From Pinus tabuliformis (lineage: Eukaryota; Streptophyta; Pinopsida; Pinales; Pinaceae), in assembly GCA_031772625.1 (NCBI GenBank), contig CM062804.1, positions 1,018,014,514 through 1,018,078,513 of the forward strand: DNA of 64,000 nt. The letters are read 5' to 3'. Both the position numbers and the translations under genes were made by a program. Of the stretch, positions 11,161 through 21,955 are shown in pieces. Position 1 is the first letter of the stretch; the number at the start of each line of letters is the position of its first letter. The notes below the pieces were generated by a model that worked only from the letters and a program-made list of their open reading frames with translations, had not been told where the DNA came from and did no database searches.

Positions 11161-11678
11161 ACCTTTGCATTTACTCGTCTGCTCAAGTTTTCCCTTGGGT
11201 AATCTAGTAGAAATCTGTTGGATGATCTTTAGGGCTCCATGGTGCAAGTGGCCCAGTCTTATATGCCATAGGTCGCCAACATCTTGGCTCTGCACCATCT
11301 CTGCTTTGGAACTCAAAGTAGCACAGTCATCTACCTCCAACTTGCAAAGATTCTTGACTCGAATCCTTATTCGCTTTGTCTGTCCAGTGTCGATATGCCT
11401 CAAGAATACCTTTCCCTTGCTAAAGACTGCATCATAGCCTTTATCTTCTAGCACAATAATGGACACAAGATTCTTCTTCAGACCTGGTACATACTTTACA
11501 TCAATCAAGGTGAGGGGAGCTCCATGCTCCCTTTGAAACACAACCGTACCTTCCCCTGAGACACAGTAATTTCCATCATCGTCCATCTTGATCTGCATCT
11601 GGAGATCCTTCTCCTCCAAGGTACTGAAAAGATTCTTATCACTTGACATGTGGAAAGAGGCTCCACTGTCCAGGTACC
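11089..11678 (-). pseudogene. Copia-A protease remainder and GAG-pre-integrase domain
   Basis: The aspartic protease motif LDSGAS is encoded just left of the copia-B insertion at about 11650-11672. It is followed by FHMSSDKNLF and then the pre-integrase zinc region with LWHIRLGHLHHG, CKGC and GKYAKSSF. The frame is open for 186 codons from 11649. The codons before LDSGAS are displaced to beyond 16790 because copia-B is inserted here. The protease would have cut the gag-pol polyprotein. Confidence 0.88.
11674..11678. repeat. Target site duplication of copia-B, left copy
   Basis: GTACC, perfectly matched at 16786-16790. Confidence 0.9.
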
Positions 11679-12185
11679 AGTAGTTTTTAACCCCATACAG
11701 AAATTACCTGCATACGAATTCTAAAACACATAAAATAAACAATGCGAGAGCATAACACATAAAATACATATACATAGAGATTTTCCCCTGGATCCCAAAA
11801 CCAGGACTACCAGCTTGATTTTTCATTATATTTCTTTCAATGTTAGAATACATACTTATACATGTCGAAGCATCCAATACCATGGACCGAAAACCATCGT
11901 GTCCAATACCATGGACCGAAAACCATCGCGTCCAAAAACATGTGCGAAAATCATGCACAAAACCATAGGTGGGTCCGCCCATCCTAATATATGGTCCAAA
12001 ACCAAAATTTTCCGAGGCGCTGCCCCGGACCCCATAAAGTGGGGTTATGGGTATGCCTCAAACCCTCTGTGACCCCTCCCCCCCCCACTACACAATCGGT
12101 GCAATAAAGGGGGGCTCCGCCCCCCCACTAACCCCGCGGTTAACTATGTGGGCTAGTCAAGGAAAGAATATAACACAACCCAACA
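11679..12185 (-). repeat. Copia-B 3' LTR with 29-bp internal duplication
   Basis: It aligns with 16301-16785. It carries a 29-bp unit twice (11874-11902 and 11903-11931; each begins ccaataccatgg), which is single in the other LTR. It also carries a C-rich run near 12072-12087. The outer end reads AG where TG is expected. The minus strand starts TGTTGGGTTGTG, preceded by the polypurine tract AAGTGGGAGAA. Confidence 0.9.
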
Positions 12186-13660
12186 TTCTCCCACTTGTTG
12201 TTTTCTTTCCACAGGGGGCCACAAGAGAGCTTAGTCATTTTTCCAGCCCTGAAACACCCATTGTCTCTCTACACCAAGAGAACTTCTCAGAGCTCACAGA
12301 TTTTGTCAATGCATCTACAGTATTCTTCCAAGTGTCCACCTTTACCAGCAACACCTTTTTGTCTTCTATCATATCCCTCACAAAGTGATACTGAACATCA
12401 ATGTGCTTTGTCTTTGAATGATATGCGGGGTTCTTTACCAAGAAAATTGCACTTTGGCTGTCATAGTCTATCCTTATAGCTCCCTGTAATAACCCCATAC
12501 TTGAACACAATCTCTGCAACCAAATTGCTTCCTTTCTTGCATGAGTGGAAAATTGCTTCCTTTCTTGCATGAGTGGCTTCCATGTATTCTACCTCTGTAG
12601 TTGATAGTGCCACTATAGATTGTTTCTCACTCATCCAACTGACTGCACCTCCAAATAGGTTAAACACATACCCACTTGTAGATCTTCTCTGATCTAAATC
12701 TCCAGCCCAGTCTACATCATCAAAGCCATGAATATCCAAAACTCTATCCAATCCTGGTCTTCCTTGGTAGCACAAACCATAATCTCTAGTGCCATGAAAA
12801 TACCTGAAAACCCGCTTCACTGTTGTCCAATGCTCCTTCCCTAGTTTTGACATAAACCTGCTCAATACTCCCACTGCATGTGCAATGTCTGGTCTAGTAC
12901 AGACCATTTCATACATTAGGCTACCCACTACACTTGCATATGGAACACGGGACATATCCTCTTCCTCTTCTTATGTCTTGGGACATTGTTCAACAGATAA
13001 CTTTACACCTACAGGAATAGGAACCTTCACCGGTTTACTATCCTGCATATTAAACCTCTTAAATATTGTCTCGAAATACTTCCTCTGGTTTAACTAGAGC
13101 TTCCTCTTTTCCTGATCTCTTTTAATTTCCATGACCAAAATATAGTTTGCAGCACCAAGATCTTTCATGTTGAATTTGGACGACAATTGGGTCTTCAAAT
13201 CCTGGATAATTTCTTTGTCATTTCCAGCCAGCAATATATCATCCACATATAAGACCAGATAAATAGCAAGGTCACCAATTAATTTAAAATACACATAGTG
13301 ATCTGCTTTGCTTCTAGTGAAGCCAAGTCCCCGTATAAATGTATCAAATTTCTGATACCACATCCTTGGTGACTGTTTTAACCCATACAGAGACTTCTTT
13401 AACTTGCATACCAGTTCTTTCTTACCCTTCACCGCAAAGCCTTCAGGTTGATTAATGTAGATCTCCTATTCCAGATCCCCATGAAGAAATGATGTCTTCA
13501 CATCCATATGTTCTACCTCAAAATCAAAAGCAGAAGAAACAGATAAAAGTAACCTAATAGAAGTTACTTTGGCAACAGGAGAAAAAATATCACCAAAATC
13601 AATTCCCGACACCTAAGAATAACCTTTTTCTACCAACCGAGCTTTGTATTTCTCCACCTT
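12186..13660 (-). pseudogene. Copia-B RT C-terminal half and RNase H
   Basis: The leftward frame has SLYGLKQSPRMWYQKFD (near 13380) and the catalytic YVDD intact at 13238-13249. It continues to GSLMYEMVCTRPDIAHAVG and the RNase H (STTEVEYMEA, YDSQSAIFLVKN, KTKHIDVQYH). A 28-bp tandem duplication at 12522-12576 shifts the frame in the RNase H. Stops also occur near 12974 and 13096. It is defective. Confidence 0.9.
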
Positions 13661-14900
13661 TCCTTATGCATTTGTCTTCTTCTTGAACACCCATTTGCTG
13701 CCAATTGGTTTTCTTCCAATCAACAACTCCACCAGATACCAAGCCTTATTTTTGTGCAAAGATTCCATTTCATCAACCATGGCCTCTTTCCAGAGTTTGC
13801 CATCATCTGAATCTACTTCTTCCTTCATAGTTCTAGGATCATCATCAATAATAGATAAAGAAAAATTTGAACAGAAAGCAGATGAACTATACCTTTCTAG
13901 CTGCCTTTTTTCTCGAACTGATCTTCTCACACCTGGAGTTTGTGGCTCTTCATCTTCTGATTCCTCCTCTGTTGTAGAGTCTGATTCTTCCTCCTTAAGC
14001 TCAAACTCTATCTTCTCAAGTTCCTTTGGTTGGACTTCATGTTTAATAACATATTTTACCTCTCTGAACACCACATCTCGACTGTACACAACCTTCCTTG
14101 TGACTGGGTTCCAAAACTTATAACCCTTTAAACCATCCTTATACCCAATAAAGATGCACTTTTCAGATTTACTATCCAACTTGGTTCATTTTTCCTTTGG
14201 AACATGTACATATGCATCACATCCAAATACCCTCAGATGTGAAAGAGAGGGTTTCTTACCAGTCCATACTCTTGTGGAGTCTTATCCTCCAATGTTGATG
14301 AAGGTGACCTATTGACCAGGTAACATGCAGTATCCACCGCCTCTGTCCATAATTCCTATCCAACCTGACACCACTGAGCATGCTTCTTGCCCTTTCCATC
14401 AATGTCTTATTCATTCTTTCTGTAACTCCATTTTGCTGAGGTGTATATGGAGTAGTCTTATGTCATGCTATACCACACTTCTTATAGAATTCTTCAAATT
14501 CCTTGCTTCAAAACTCTCCACTATTATCTGTCCTCAACACCTTTATCTTCTTCTCTGTCTGATTTTCCATGAGAGCCTTAAATTCTTTAAACCTGTCAAA
14601 GGCTTCAAATTTCTTCTTAAGGAAATATATCTATTTATTCCTTGAGAAGTCATATACAAATGATACATAGTACACAAACTTACCTAGTGATGGAACCTTC
14701 ACAGATCCAAACACATCACTGTGCACAAGTTCTAATATCGGTTTCGCCCTCTTACTACCAGAGGGGAAACTCACTCGATTCTTCTTCCCATATACACATT
14801 TTTCACAGAAATCAAAATCCAAAGAGTTATTACTCATACCTTCTACCACACCTTTACCATGAAGTATTCGAAGGCCTTTCTCTCTAATATGTCCAAGCCT
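13661..14900 (-). pseudogene. Copia-B integrase and RT N-terminus
   Basis: The integrase core start HSDVFGSVKVPSLGKFVYY is encoded near 14670-14730. The C-terminal CIFIGYKDGLKGYKFWNP is at about 14110-14160. Between them the frame is broken by several stops. An acidic linker (EEESDSTTEEESEDEE) leads into the RT start (LWKEAMVDEMESLHKNKAW) near 13750. The fragments are in correct order on the minus strand. Confidence 0.85.
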
Positions 14901-15490
14901 TTGATGCCACACCATGGTCTTCTCTCCAGAGACCACTAGATTTTCAGCTCCACTTTCAGGAACCACAGAACTATTGCACCCATCAACAACACTGCTACCT
15001 TGCAGCTTGTACAGAGTTCCAATCCGAACTCCCTGCATCAATACCATTGCTCCCCAAACCATCTTGCAGATATCTTTCTCGAACACTGTCTTTACACCTG
15101 CATCATCCAAATTTCTTATAGAAATCATATTTCTAGCCAATGCAGGAATATGTAGAACACCCGGAAGTGTTCTAACCCCTCCACCTTGCAACTTCAACTT
15201 TACTTTTCCACGACCAACGATTCTAACCTTCCTATCATCCCCCAAGAAGACATCACCACCATCTTATTTCTCATACTCGTAGAACCACTCTCTATGGGGA
15301 GTGAAGTGAAAGGATGCACCTGATTCAATCAACCATGCCTCATGATCTACATGTGTACTTGAAGAAGACAAGTACACATCCCCACCTTCATCTGAGGTGG
15401 TTTTCACCTCTACAGAAGGAGCATCATTAGATCCCTTTCCTTTATCAGGAGCTTTAGATTTACAATCTCTTTTGAAGTTCCCTTCCTTTC
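14901..15490 (-). pseudogene. Copia-B protease and pre-integrase region
   Basis: Minus-strand peptides include a protease active site reading ESGAS in place of the usual DSGAS near 15330, then an HFTPHREWF segment, one stop near 15265, and GRGKVKLKLQGGG. The GAG-pre-integrase part has VWHQRLGHIREKGL and CEKCVYGKK. A changed catalytic Asp would inactivate the protease; this reading comes from translating the interval by hand. Confidence 0.75.
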
Positions 15491-15491
15491 C

Positions 15492-16178
15492 TCATTTCCA
15501 GCACACCACCTTTACAGGTTTTCCTATAGATTTAGATCTCCCACTCGATGACTTGTTTTTGTTTTTATTCTGGGACCGTCCTCGTACAAACAAGGCATAA
15601 CCATTTTGGCTCTCCATATTTTTCCATCTCATCTCCTTCGTCAAAAAGGCTGAGACTATTTCATCAAAATGCAAGGAAGTTACATTACTACCTATTGGAA
15701 TAATCCAACTATCCCACGAATCTGGTAGAGAACACAACAAACTGATGCACTTATCTTCATCTGAAATTTTAATATCAACAGATGCTAACTGACTTACCAC
15801 AGTATTAAATGTGTTCAGATGCTCTGTCACCGAGTCTCCATCTTTCATCCTCAGGTTATACAGCTTTTTCCGCAAGAATAGTTTATTCACCAGAGACTTA
15901 GATTGGTACAAAGTCCCTAACTTGTCCCACAAATCCTTCACTGTAGCTTCCCCTGATACATTCAACAATACCAAATCTAAGACACACAATTGTATTGTGT
16001 TTTTTTCCTTTCGATCCAAATTCTTCCATTCTTCATCGGACACTCCCATTGGTTTATTACCTGGATCTACCACGATCCACTGATGTTTATCCACCAACAG
16101 ATCCTCCATCTTGAGTTTCCACAACTCAAAACTCTGACCATTAAATTTCTCAATCTCTATCTTTCCACTGCTCACCAC
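15492..16178 (-). pseudogene. Copia-B gag (UBN2-like), zinc knuckle broken
   Basis: The 228-codon frame starts MVSSGKIEIEKFNGQSFELW and has the copia gag core (LWDKLGTLYQSKSLVNKLFL, LNTFNTVVSQLASVDIKISD). The C-terminal knuckle begins VVCWK and is then cut by TGA where the second Cys is expected. Beyond the stop GKEGNFKRDC follows in frame, so the expected His is also Asn. The protein would have formed particles and bound RNA. Confidence 0.9.
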
Positions 16179-16281
16179 CTTCTTTCACCACCAGAATCGA
16201 TCTCATAGATCTCCCACTGAACAGGGTCTACCACAGACCCGAGTGAAACCCCTCAGCAACAAAGGCGTCCCCTTGAAGCCA

Positions 16282-16298
16282 AAACAACTCTGATACCA
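16282..16298 (-). other. Copia-B primer binding site
   Basis: The minus strand reads TGGTATCAGAGTTGTTT, two bases inside the 5' LTR. The first eleven bases fit the initiator-Met tRNA primer. Confidence 0.8.
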
Positions 16299-16300
16299 AA

Positions 16301-16785
16301 TGTAGGTTTTAATCCCGTACAAAAATTACCTACATACGAATTCTAAAACACATAAAATAAACAATGCGAGAGCATAACACATAAAACACATATACATAGA
16401 GATTTTCCCCTGGATCCCAAAACCGGGACTACTAGCTTGATTTTTCATTATATTCCTTTCAATGTTATAATACATATTTATACATGCCAAAGCATCTAAT
16501 ACCATGGACCGAAAACCATCGCGTCCAAAAACATGTGCGAAAATCATGCACAAAACCATAGGTGGGTCCACCTATCCTAACATAGGGTCCAAAACCAAAA
16601 TTTTCTGGGGTGCTGCCCCGGACCCCATAAAGTGGGGTTACAAGTACATCTCAAACCCCCTGTGACCCCCCCCCCCCCCCCCCCCAACTACACAATCAGT
16701 GCAATGAAGGGGGGCTCCGCCCCCCCTCTAACCCCCTGGTTAACTACGTGGGCTAGTCGTGGAAAGAATATAACACAACCCAATA
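16301..16785 (-). repeat. Copia-B 5' LTR with a 20-C run
   Basis: The plus strand begins TGTAGGTTTTAATCCCG and ends aacccaata. A 20-base C homopolymer lies at 16666-16685. It aligns with 11679-12185 apart from the 29-bp duplication and the C-tract length. Confidence 0.9.
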
Positions 16786-16790
16786 GTACC
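16786..16790. repeat. Target site duplication of copia-B, right copy
   Basis: GTACC, identical to 11674-11678. Confidence 0.9.
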
Positions 16791-16848
16791 AAACACATCC
16801 CACCATGGATGAAACCATGCATGTGACAAGAGAGAAATCCAGCTCAAA

Positions 16849-17700
16849 CTATGAAGCTAGTGCATCACCATCAGATCCCTTTGAGGAACCCTTCTTGGAT
16901 TTCTTCTGTGGACAATTAGTAGCATAATGGCCCAATTCATGACAATGAAAGCATCTCACCTTCGATTCGTCAAACTTCTTCCCACCATGGGAAGAACTGG
17001 ATTTGGATTGGGATGCCTTCCATTTCCCCTTCCTTGCCTTACTCACTAAGGCTAGATTTTCCTCATCATCTTGCTTCGATGAGGATCCATCTCTGGTGCT
17101 TCTTCTTATCTCCTCTTGCATAAAATCCACCCAAATTCTTTCCCAATATGACAGTTTTTCTCTTCCATTAATCGAGTCTTGGTAGCTATGCCAACTCTTA
17201 AGAAGACCAAGGAGTGCAAGACTCACCATGTCATCATCCACTATCGCGATCCCTACACTTCCAAGCTCATCCCTGCAGGTGGTGAGCTTGTTCAGATATG
17301 CAGAGATCGTGTTGCCCTTTTCACACTTGATCTTACGAAGCTTGTCTTTTAGCGCCAACTTCCTCTGATCACTGCTATTCTGATAAATATATTTTAATGT
17401 TTTCCACATCGAAAATGGAGTCTCCTTCCCATGGAGGCTCGAGACAATGTGGTCTCGAACTCCCTCCAGGAGGATTCTCCTTACTCTAGCCACAAACTTT
17501 TTCCATTCTGCCAGTTGAGTAGCATAAGTCGACTTGGGGACTTCTTGATCAATGAAGTCCTTTAGACCGTTATTCTCTAATACTGCATCCATGCGATCCT
17601 TCCAGGCTATATAATTCGAACTACCATCAAGGGCATATTCGAGTCTTAAACCACTGAACGCCATAGGTGAAATAGAGATGTGATAAGAACTCAATTTCAA
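16849..17700 (-). CDS. Copia-A gag (UBN2-type with CCHC zinc knuckle)
   Basis: The open frame of 283 codons starts at 17700, 73 bases inside the LTR. The gag core has LDGSSNYIAWKDRMDAVLEN near residue 24 and then IYQNSSDQRKLALKDKLRKI and ISAYLNKLTTCRDEL. An intact knuckle, CFHCHELGHYATNC, lies near residue 252 (C-x2-C-x4-H-x4-C). Length and layout are normal for copia gag. It is the only uninterrupted gene of copia-A. In the intact element it would have continued into the protease that copia-B now interrupts, 63 bases downstream. Confidence 0.92.
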   Translation of the reverse strand: MKLSSYHISISPMAFSGLRLEYALDGSSNYIAWKDRMDAVLENNGLKDFIDQEVPKSTYATQLAEWKKFVARVRRILLEGVRDHIVSSLHGKETPFSMWKTLKYIYQNSSDQRKLALKDKLRKIKCEKGNTISAYLNKLTTCRDELGSVGIAIVDDDMVSLALLGLLKSWHSYQDSINGREKLSYWERIWVDFMQEEIRRSTRDGSSSKQDDEENLALVSKARKGKWKASQSKSSSSHGGKKFDESKVRCFHCHELGHYATNCPQKKSKKGSSKGSDGDALAS

Positions 17701-17756
17701 TATTCAGAAACCAAACTTTGAACTTCTCCTTCTTGTATATTGTTCTTCCTTGATCA

Positions 17757-17773
17757 CCTTTGTTCTGATACCA
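17757..17773 (-). other. Copia-A primer binding site
   Basis: The minus strand reads TGGTATCAGAACAAAGG, directly after the LTR end AATTTCTACA. Confidence 0.8.
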
Positions 17774-18799
17774 TGTAGAAATTCCCACCTGTAGATCACC
17801 TGGTAATGCAATATACTAAAGAAAAACACTTGATCTACTTCTACAAACAATTTAGCAGAAGCTTAATCAAATTGAGCAACATCAATAAGAACACATATAA
17901 TTGATCAGAAGAATTAAATCACATGAAACACAGAAGATATAACCAGGGGAAAGCACCAGCCTAAAACCCCAAATTTGTATTATCATACAAGTGGAAATCC
18001 TTTCCAAGTTACAAAAAGAATTAGCTCAAAAGCTTTGTTGCTCTCTCTGTAATCAGATAATGAAGCTCATAGATATAATAGACAAGTATATATCCTCTTC
18101 TAGTCCTCCAAGCCCCTATTTCTTTGCGCAATTTTTCTTGGGGTCCAGTGAAGCCACATGTGTGAATTGGCCCCATCACACTCACTGAACAAGAAGAAGT
18201 AACTATGCAATTCCCTTGGATAGAAATCCTTCTGCATGCAAGGAATATGCACCAAGGAATATCCTAGCAACTGACAGTATACTGTCCCTCCATCTGATCT
18301 CAACTGGGTCTCTGTTTGAACTGACATGCATGAGTTATGTATGAGAGAATATTCAGTTAAATGAAGAGCAACAGTTATATGCAGGCATGCATTAACTAAA
18401 TGAACTTACTTAATTTAAACAAACTGTTTAAATCAATCTAATTGGACTTGACTTAGTTAACTGAGCCAACTAATTACATCTCAAATTAGAACTCATCCTT
18501 ATCTCTTTAACTGAAGGATAAATTCCTCAATTAATGGAGAAATTGTTGCAAGTCCAACTAATTAACTCAAGATGAATTAATTAATTAATTTTCAAACTAC
18601 TGTTAATATCAAATTCGAATTTTACTTCCTATGTTTAGTCCAGGGACTGACTAGAATAGGAATCCATTTGAAATTCTATTTTTAGAAAAGCTATTTTTAG
18701 CACTTTCACTTTTCATCCAATATAGCTAAGTTCAACATTGGATGAAATTGTTATTTATAGCAGTGCTATTTTTAGCATTTCTTGTTGCAATCTTCAACA
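17774..18799 (-). repeat. Copia-A 5' LTR
   Basis: The plus strand begins TGTAGAAATTCCCACCTG and ends aatcttcaaca. It is 1026 bp against 1070 bp for the other LTR. The difference is mainly two gaps. Confidence 0.92.
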
Positions 18800-18804
18800 C
18801 TATG
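18800..18804. repeat. Target site duplication of copia-A, right copy
   Basis: CTATG, against CTAAG at 7500-7504. Confidence 0.6.
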
Positions 18805-20502
18805 GTCAAGGGAGCGACCAACAACCTAAAGTCACTCTCACAGGCCTACCTACTAGCGACTGTGGTCCAGAATTGCCAGTGACCCTAGGATTTAAGCCAC
18901 TTTTCTAGCCCAGAATCTTGGCCTCTGCCCAGAACTTGTTGTAGCTTCTAGAATTTAGTAAAGACATAGTAACAATGTTGATCAATCAAAAATAACCCTC
19001 AGGACTAGGCCTGAGCATCTCTAACCGAGAATGATATTCTGTAAAACACTTGGCATCAATGCAACCTATAGGTCTAGGATACAAGAAAGAGAATAAATGA
19101 CTGAATCAACTTATGAAACATAACCAAAAGGACCAACTCCTTCTCCATTGAACTACTACATGATCAATTAGGTATTGCATTCATCCATTTAATAGTTACA
19201 AGTAAATATATGAAATAATCATGACATGAACCAGTCATTCAACCATGCTTATAACCAACATAAAACCATATAAATATCAGAGATATGAAAACCATTAAAT
19301 CCACATATAAATCAATGCAAAAGTAAGAGAACTTAACTTTTATTAATCATAGGCAAATCCGACCAGGTTCGAGACTTCCACATACCACCCGAACATAGAC
19401 ATGGCCGAACCAAATCTCTCTTTCAACTATTCACCCTCGTTCCACGTTCCAAGCATGAATATGGGATCTCATAGAAAAACCAATCCAAGAACAACCAACA
19501 GAATCCAGACGTTAAACCACCTCCACCCTCATCCAACCGTGATCACACCAAAACTGGTGCTCCAATCACAACCAGAAAAAACTTGGAATGCTATCCAAAA
19601 TCCATCACTATCCTTGAGGAATTTTCTATCTTCTTGTCTCTCAGGCTTTACCACAATCCAAACCCTAATCACTAGGCCCTAAACCAATACTGTTCCCTCA
19701 GGCTTTATCGTGTTTCCTACCAAAACCAGTCAAGCAATTCCTAGACCTTTGGGAATGAACCTTGAGACCACCTCTGCCCAAGATTCTAAAATCCATTTGA
19801 CAATTCCAATGCTAAAAAATTGAAATAAACATCCCAACATACCATGGCATCCAGAAAAACCATTGTCATAACCCAGCAAGACCATGCCACTGATAGCAAG
19901 AGAACCATACACCAACATGCAAGCCCATGCATGTCCAAACCAACTAGGAAATCGCACATGTAAAGGTTACTTACAACTATTCCTGTTGAAGTTGCTTGAT
20001 CCTGCTTTCCTTTCCTTGTTCCTTGCTTATTTTTCCTTTCCTTTCCTTACCTTCCCTTTCCTTTGCTCCAAACTAGAGTGCTCCAAAAAAATCTAAGTGA
20101 CCAAGAGAGTGAGAGAGGGAGAATAATGAGAGAGCTCCAAACTTGAACATGACAAAATCCATGAACTAATCCTCAAAAGAATTTTTATGCATGAGGCCTC
20201 TAATTTCTTCACTTTCCATTATTTTCCTTTAATTTCCTCCTCACATGAAACCTTTGACTTTTTACCTTTATTTTCTCCTAATTTCCTTTATTTTCATAAA
20301 TAAATTTTCCAAAAATTCCTTTCTTCCTTTTAATCCCTTTGCTTTAGCCTTTTCCAATTTTCCTTAGCCAAAACACACATCCAATGATGCCCACTAGGAT
20401 ATATTTTCCCAACATTCAACTTGGAATAAGTGTCCCTTAACTGTGGTCTTATTTTGCCTTTATTAACTTTTATTACATGAAATTTTCACCAAGGTTGTTA
20501 CA
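18805..20502 (-). repeat. LTR of element D, 5' part
   Basis: On the minus strand it begins TGTAACAACCTTGGTGAAA at 20502. Joined with 7259-7504 it gives an LTR of about 1.94 kb with matching TGTAACA and TGTTACA ends. It contains a pyrimidine-rich stretch of cctttcctttcc type at 20005-20075 and no gene. Only this one LTR of D is recognisable in the window. Confidence 0.7.
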
Positions 20503-20912
20503 GAAGCCGAATGTGTCTCACTTCAGGATTTTTGGAGCCTCTGTTTACTGGCATGTCTCCAAAAATTCGAGGAAGAAGCTTGAGCTGACAATAGAGTTGG
20601 GAGTTTTTGTGGGTTTTACATACCTTCCTTCATAATGAAAGTTGTGTGAAGGGATGTAAAGTTTGATGTGGAGAAAGCGATGCAGTGCTCTCTTGAGAGG
20701 GAGCTTCAGATCCTACCATAAGAGGATCTTTTAGCTCCAAAGGAGGAGCCTCAGGAAGTTGTGGAGCAGCCACATATAGAGGAGAGGAGAGTGACATATC
20801 CACTCAAGTAGAACCATCCAAAGAAGGTAGAAAAAGAACCAGGGAAGCTGATAGATTAATGCAGGGTTCAAGGGAGAATGTGGGAGCTCCTTCAAATTTG
20901 CGTAGCCAAAGG
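20503..20912 (+). pseudogene. Copia-C integrase C-terminus and linker
   Basis: Reading rightward from 20506 the sequence encodes KPNVSHFRIFGASVYWHVS and KLELTIELGVFVGFTY, the conserved C-terminal part of copia integrase. A degraded linker follows and ends ENVGAPSNLRSQRRS, where the Tat element is inserted. The reading continues as PKRYISYMAL at 35870. The left end is cut by the LTR of element D, so everything 5' of this point is missing. Confidence 0.85.
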
Positions 20913-20917
20913 AGGTC
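20913..20917. repeat. Target site duplication of the Tat element, left copy
   Basis: AGGTC, identical to 35865-35869. Confidence 0.92.
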
Positions 20918-21955
20918 TGTTACAAGGAAAAGTGTCTACACAGAACTGCTTATCCCACTAAGGTGTGATAGCTACCTTAGAAACAAACAAAGTAAAGCTA
21001 CTTTCGTTTTTCCTTTATGAAGTATAGATGAGAGAAGAACAAAGAAGACCAACCTCTGTCTTGCGCTAATCTCCTAGTTCGATTCTTCTCTCTCTTGATA
21101 GACTTTCGCTACTTGTTCCCTTGCACGCCCAGCTTCACAGAGTACCTGTAAGATCACAGAAGCATAACACTATACAAGAACATGGATCTATAATCATAAA
21201 CAATCTAGGATCAGATGTAAATTGACCATACAAATGCAGAAAACATAAATGACACAAGAGTATGGAGGAAAACTTGAATAGATTTTATTGATAAACAAGA
21301 AAGAGCCAAGGGAGTTACAACCAGTTGTTCTGACCCAGCATCATCCTCTCAGCAAGGAAGCCCCTCTTCACCTCATACAAAGCTTATATCACCCAACAAT
21401 CTGATGTTGTCTCAAGAAACCAACAGCAATTCCTTACAATATGCAAAATTTCAGCCCTTGGATCTCTGGGATGAGGGATCCATATATAGATATCTATAAG
21501 GGAGATGAGTCAGCTTGTGATTTGATTAGTTTCTTCCCTTTGATAGTTATTGCTTCCACTTGGAGATTGATGATCTCTTACTCATCCTTGGTCGAATTCA
21601 GAGAGGCAAGTGTCACAGGAGAAGTTTCTGGAAGTTTCCATGCCTCTCCACCTCGCGGAATGACACTGCCATTTGTCACTTCTCACTCATCGCACCCCAT
21701 AGAAGGGATTTTTGAAATGCAACGCACCCACACAATGTATTTAGGTGAGATGCAATGCACTTTGCTTATGGAGCAGCTAAAATGATCCTGTTTTGACCAG
21801 TTTTGAGCAGATTTTCATGGATAACTTTTAGGAGAAGTTGTAATCAGATGACCTTGTTCCTTTAGGGGTTAGAACAACACTTTTAGGGACTTAGGAGCCC
21901 TTGGTTTATGGAAATTTCATGCTTGGGGCTGTAGTGCCCAAGAATGTCTATAATA
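20918..21955 (-). repeat. Tat element 3' LTR
   Basis: The plus strand begins TGTTACAAGG and ends TCTATAATA, where the other copy ends TCTATAACA. It is 1038 bp, the same length as 34827-35864. A polypurine tract (AGGGGGCAAC on the minus strand) abuts it at 21956-21965. Confidence 0.94.

Larger units (their letters stand above)
11679..16785 (-). mobile_element. Complete Ty1/copia element B nested in copia-A
   Basis: Two LTRs of about 0.5 kb flank gag, PR, INT, RT and RNase H reading leftward, with primer site and polypurine tract in the expected places and a perfect GTACC duplication. It is 5.1 kb. It interrupts the protease active-site region of copia-A. Its proteins are unlike those of copia-A, so it belongs to a different copia lineage. 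Confidence 0.94.
7505..18799 (-). mobile_element. Complete Ty1/copia element A (interrupted by copia-B)
   Basis: Two LTRs of about 1.05 kb (7505-8574 and 17774-18799) flank gag, protease, integrase, RT and RNase H in copia order, all reading leftward. A primer site lies inside the right LTR and a polypurine tract inside the left one. The 11.3-kb span includes the 5.1-kb copia-B insert, so the original element was about 6.2 kb. It sits inside the LTR of element D. Coding regions carry many stops, so it cannot move by its own proteins. Confidence 0.92.
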
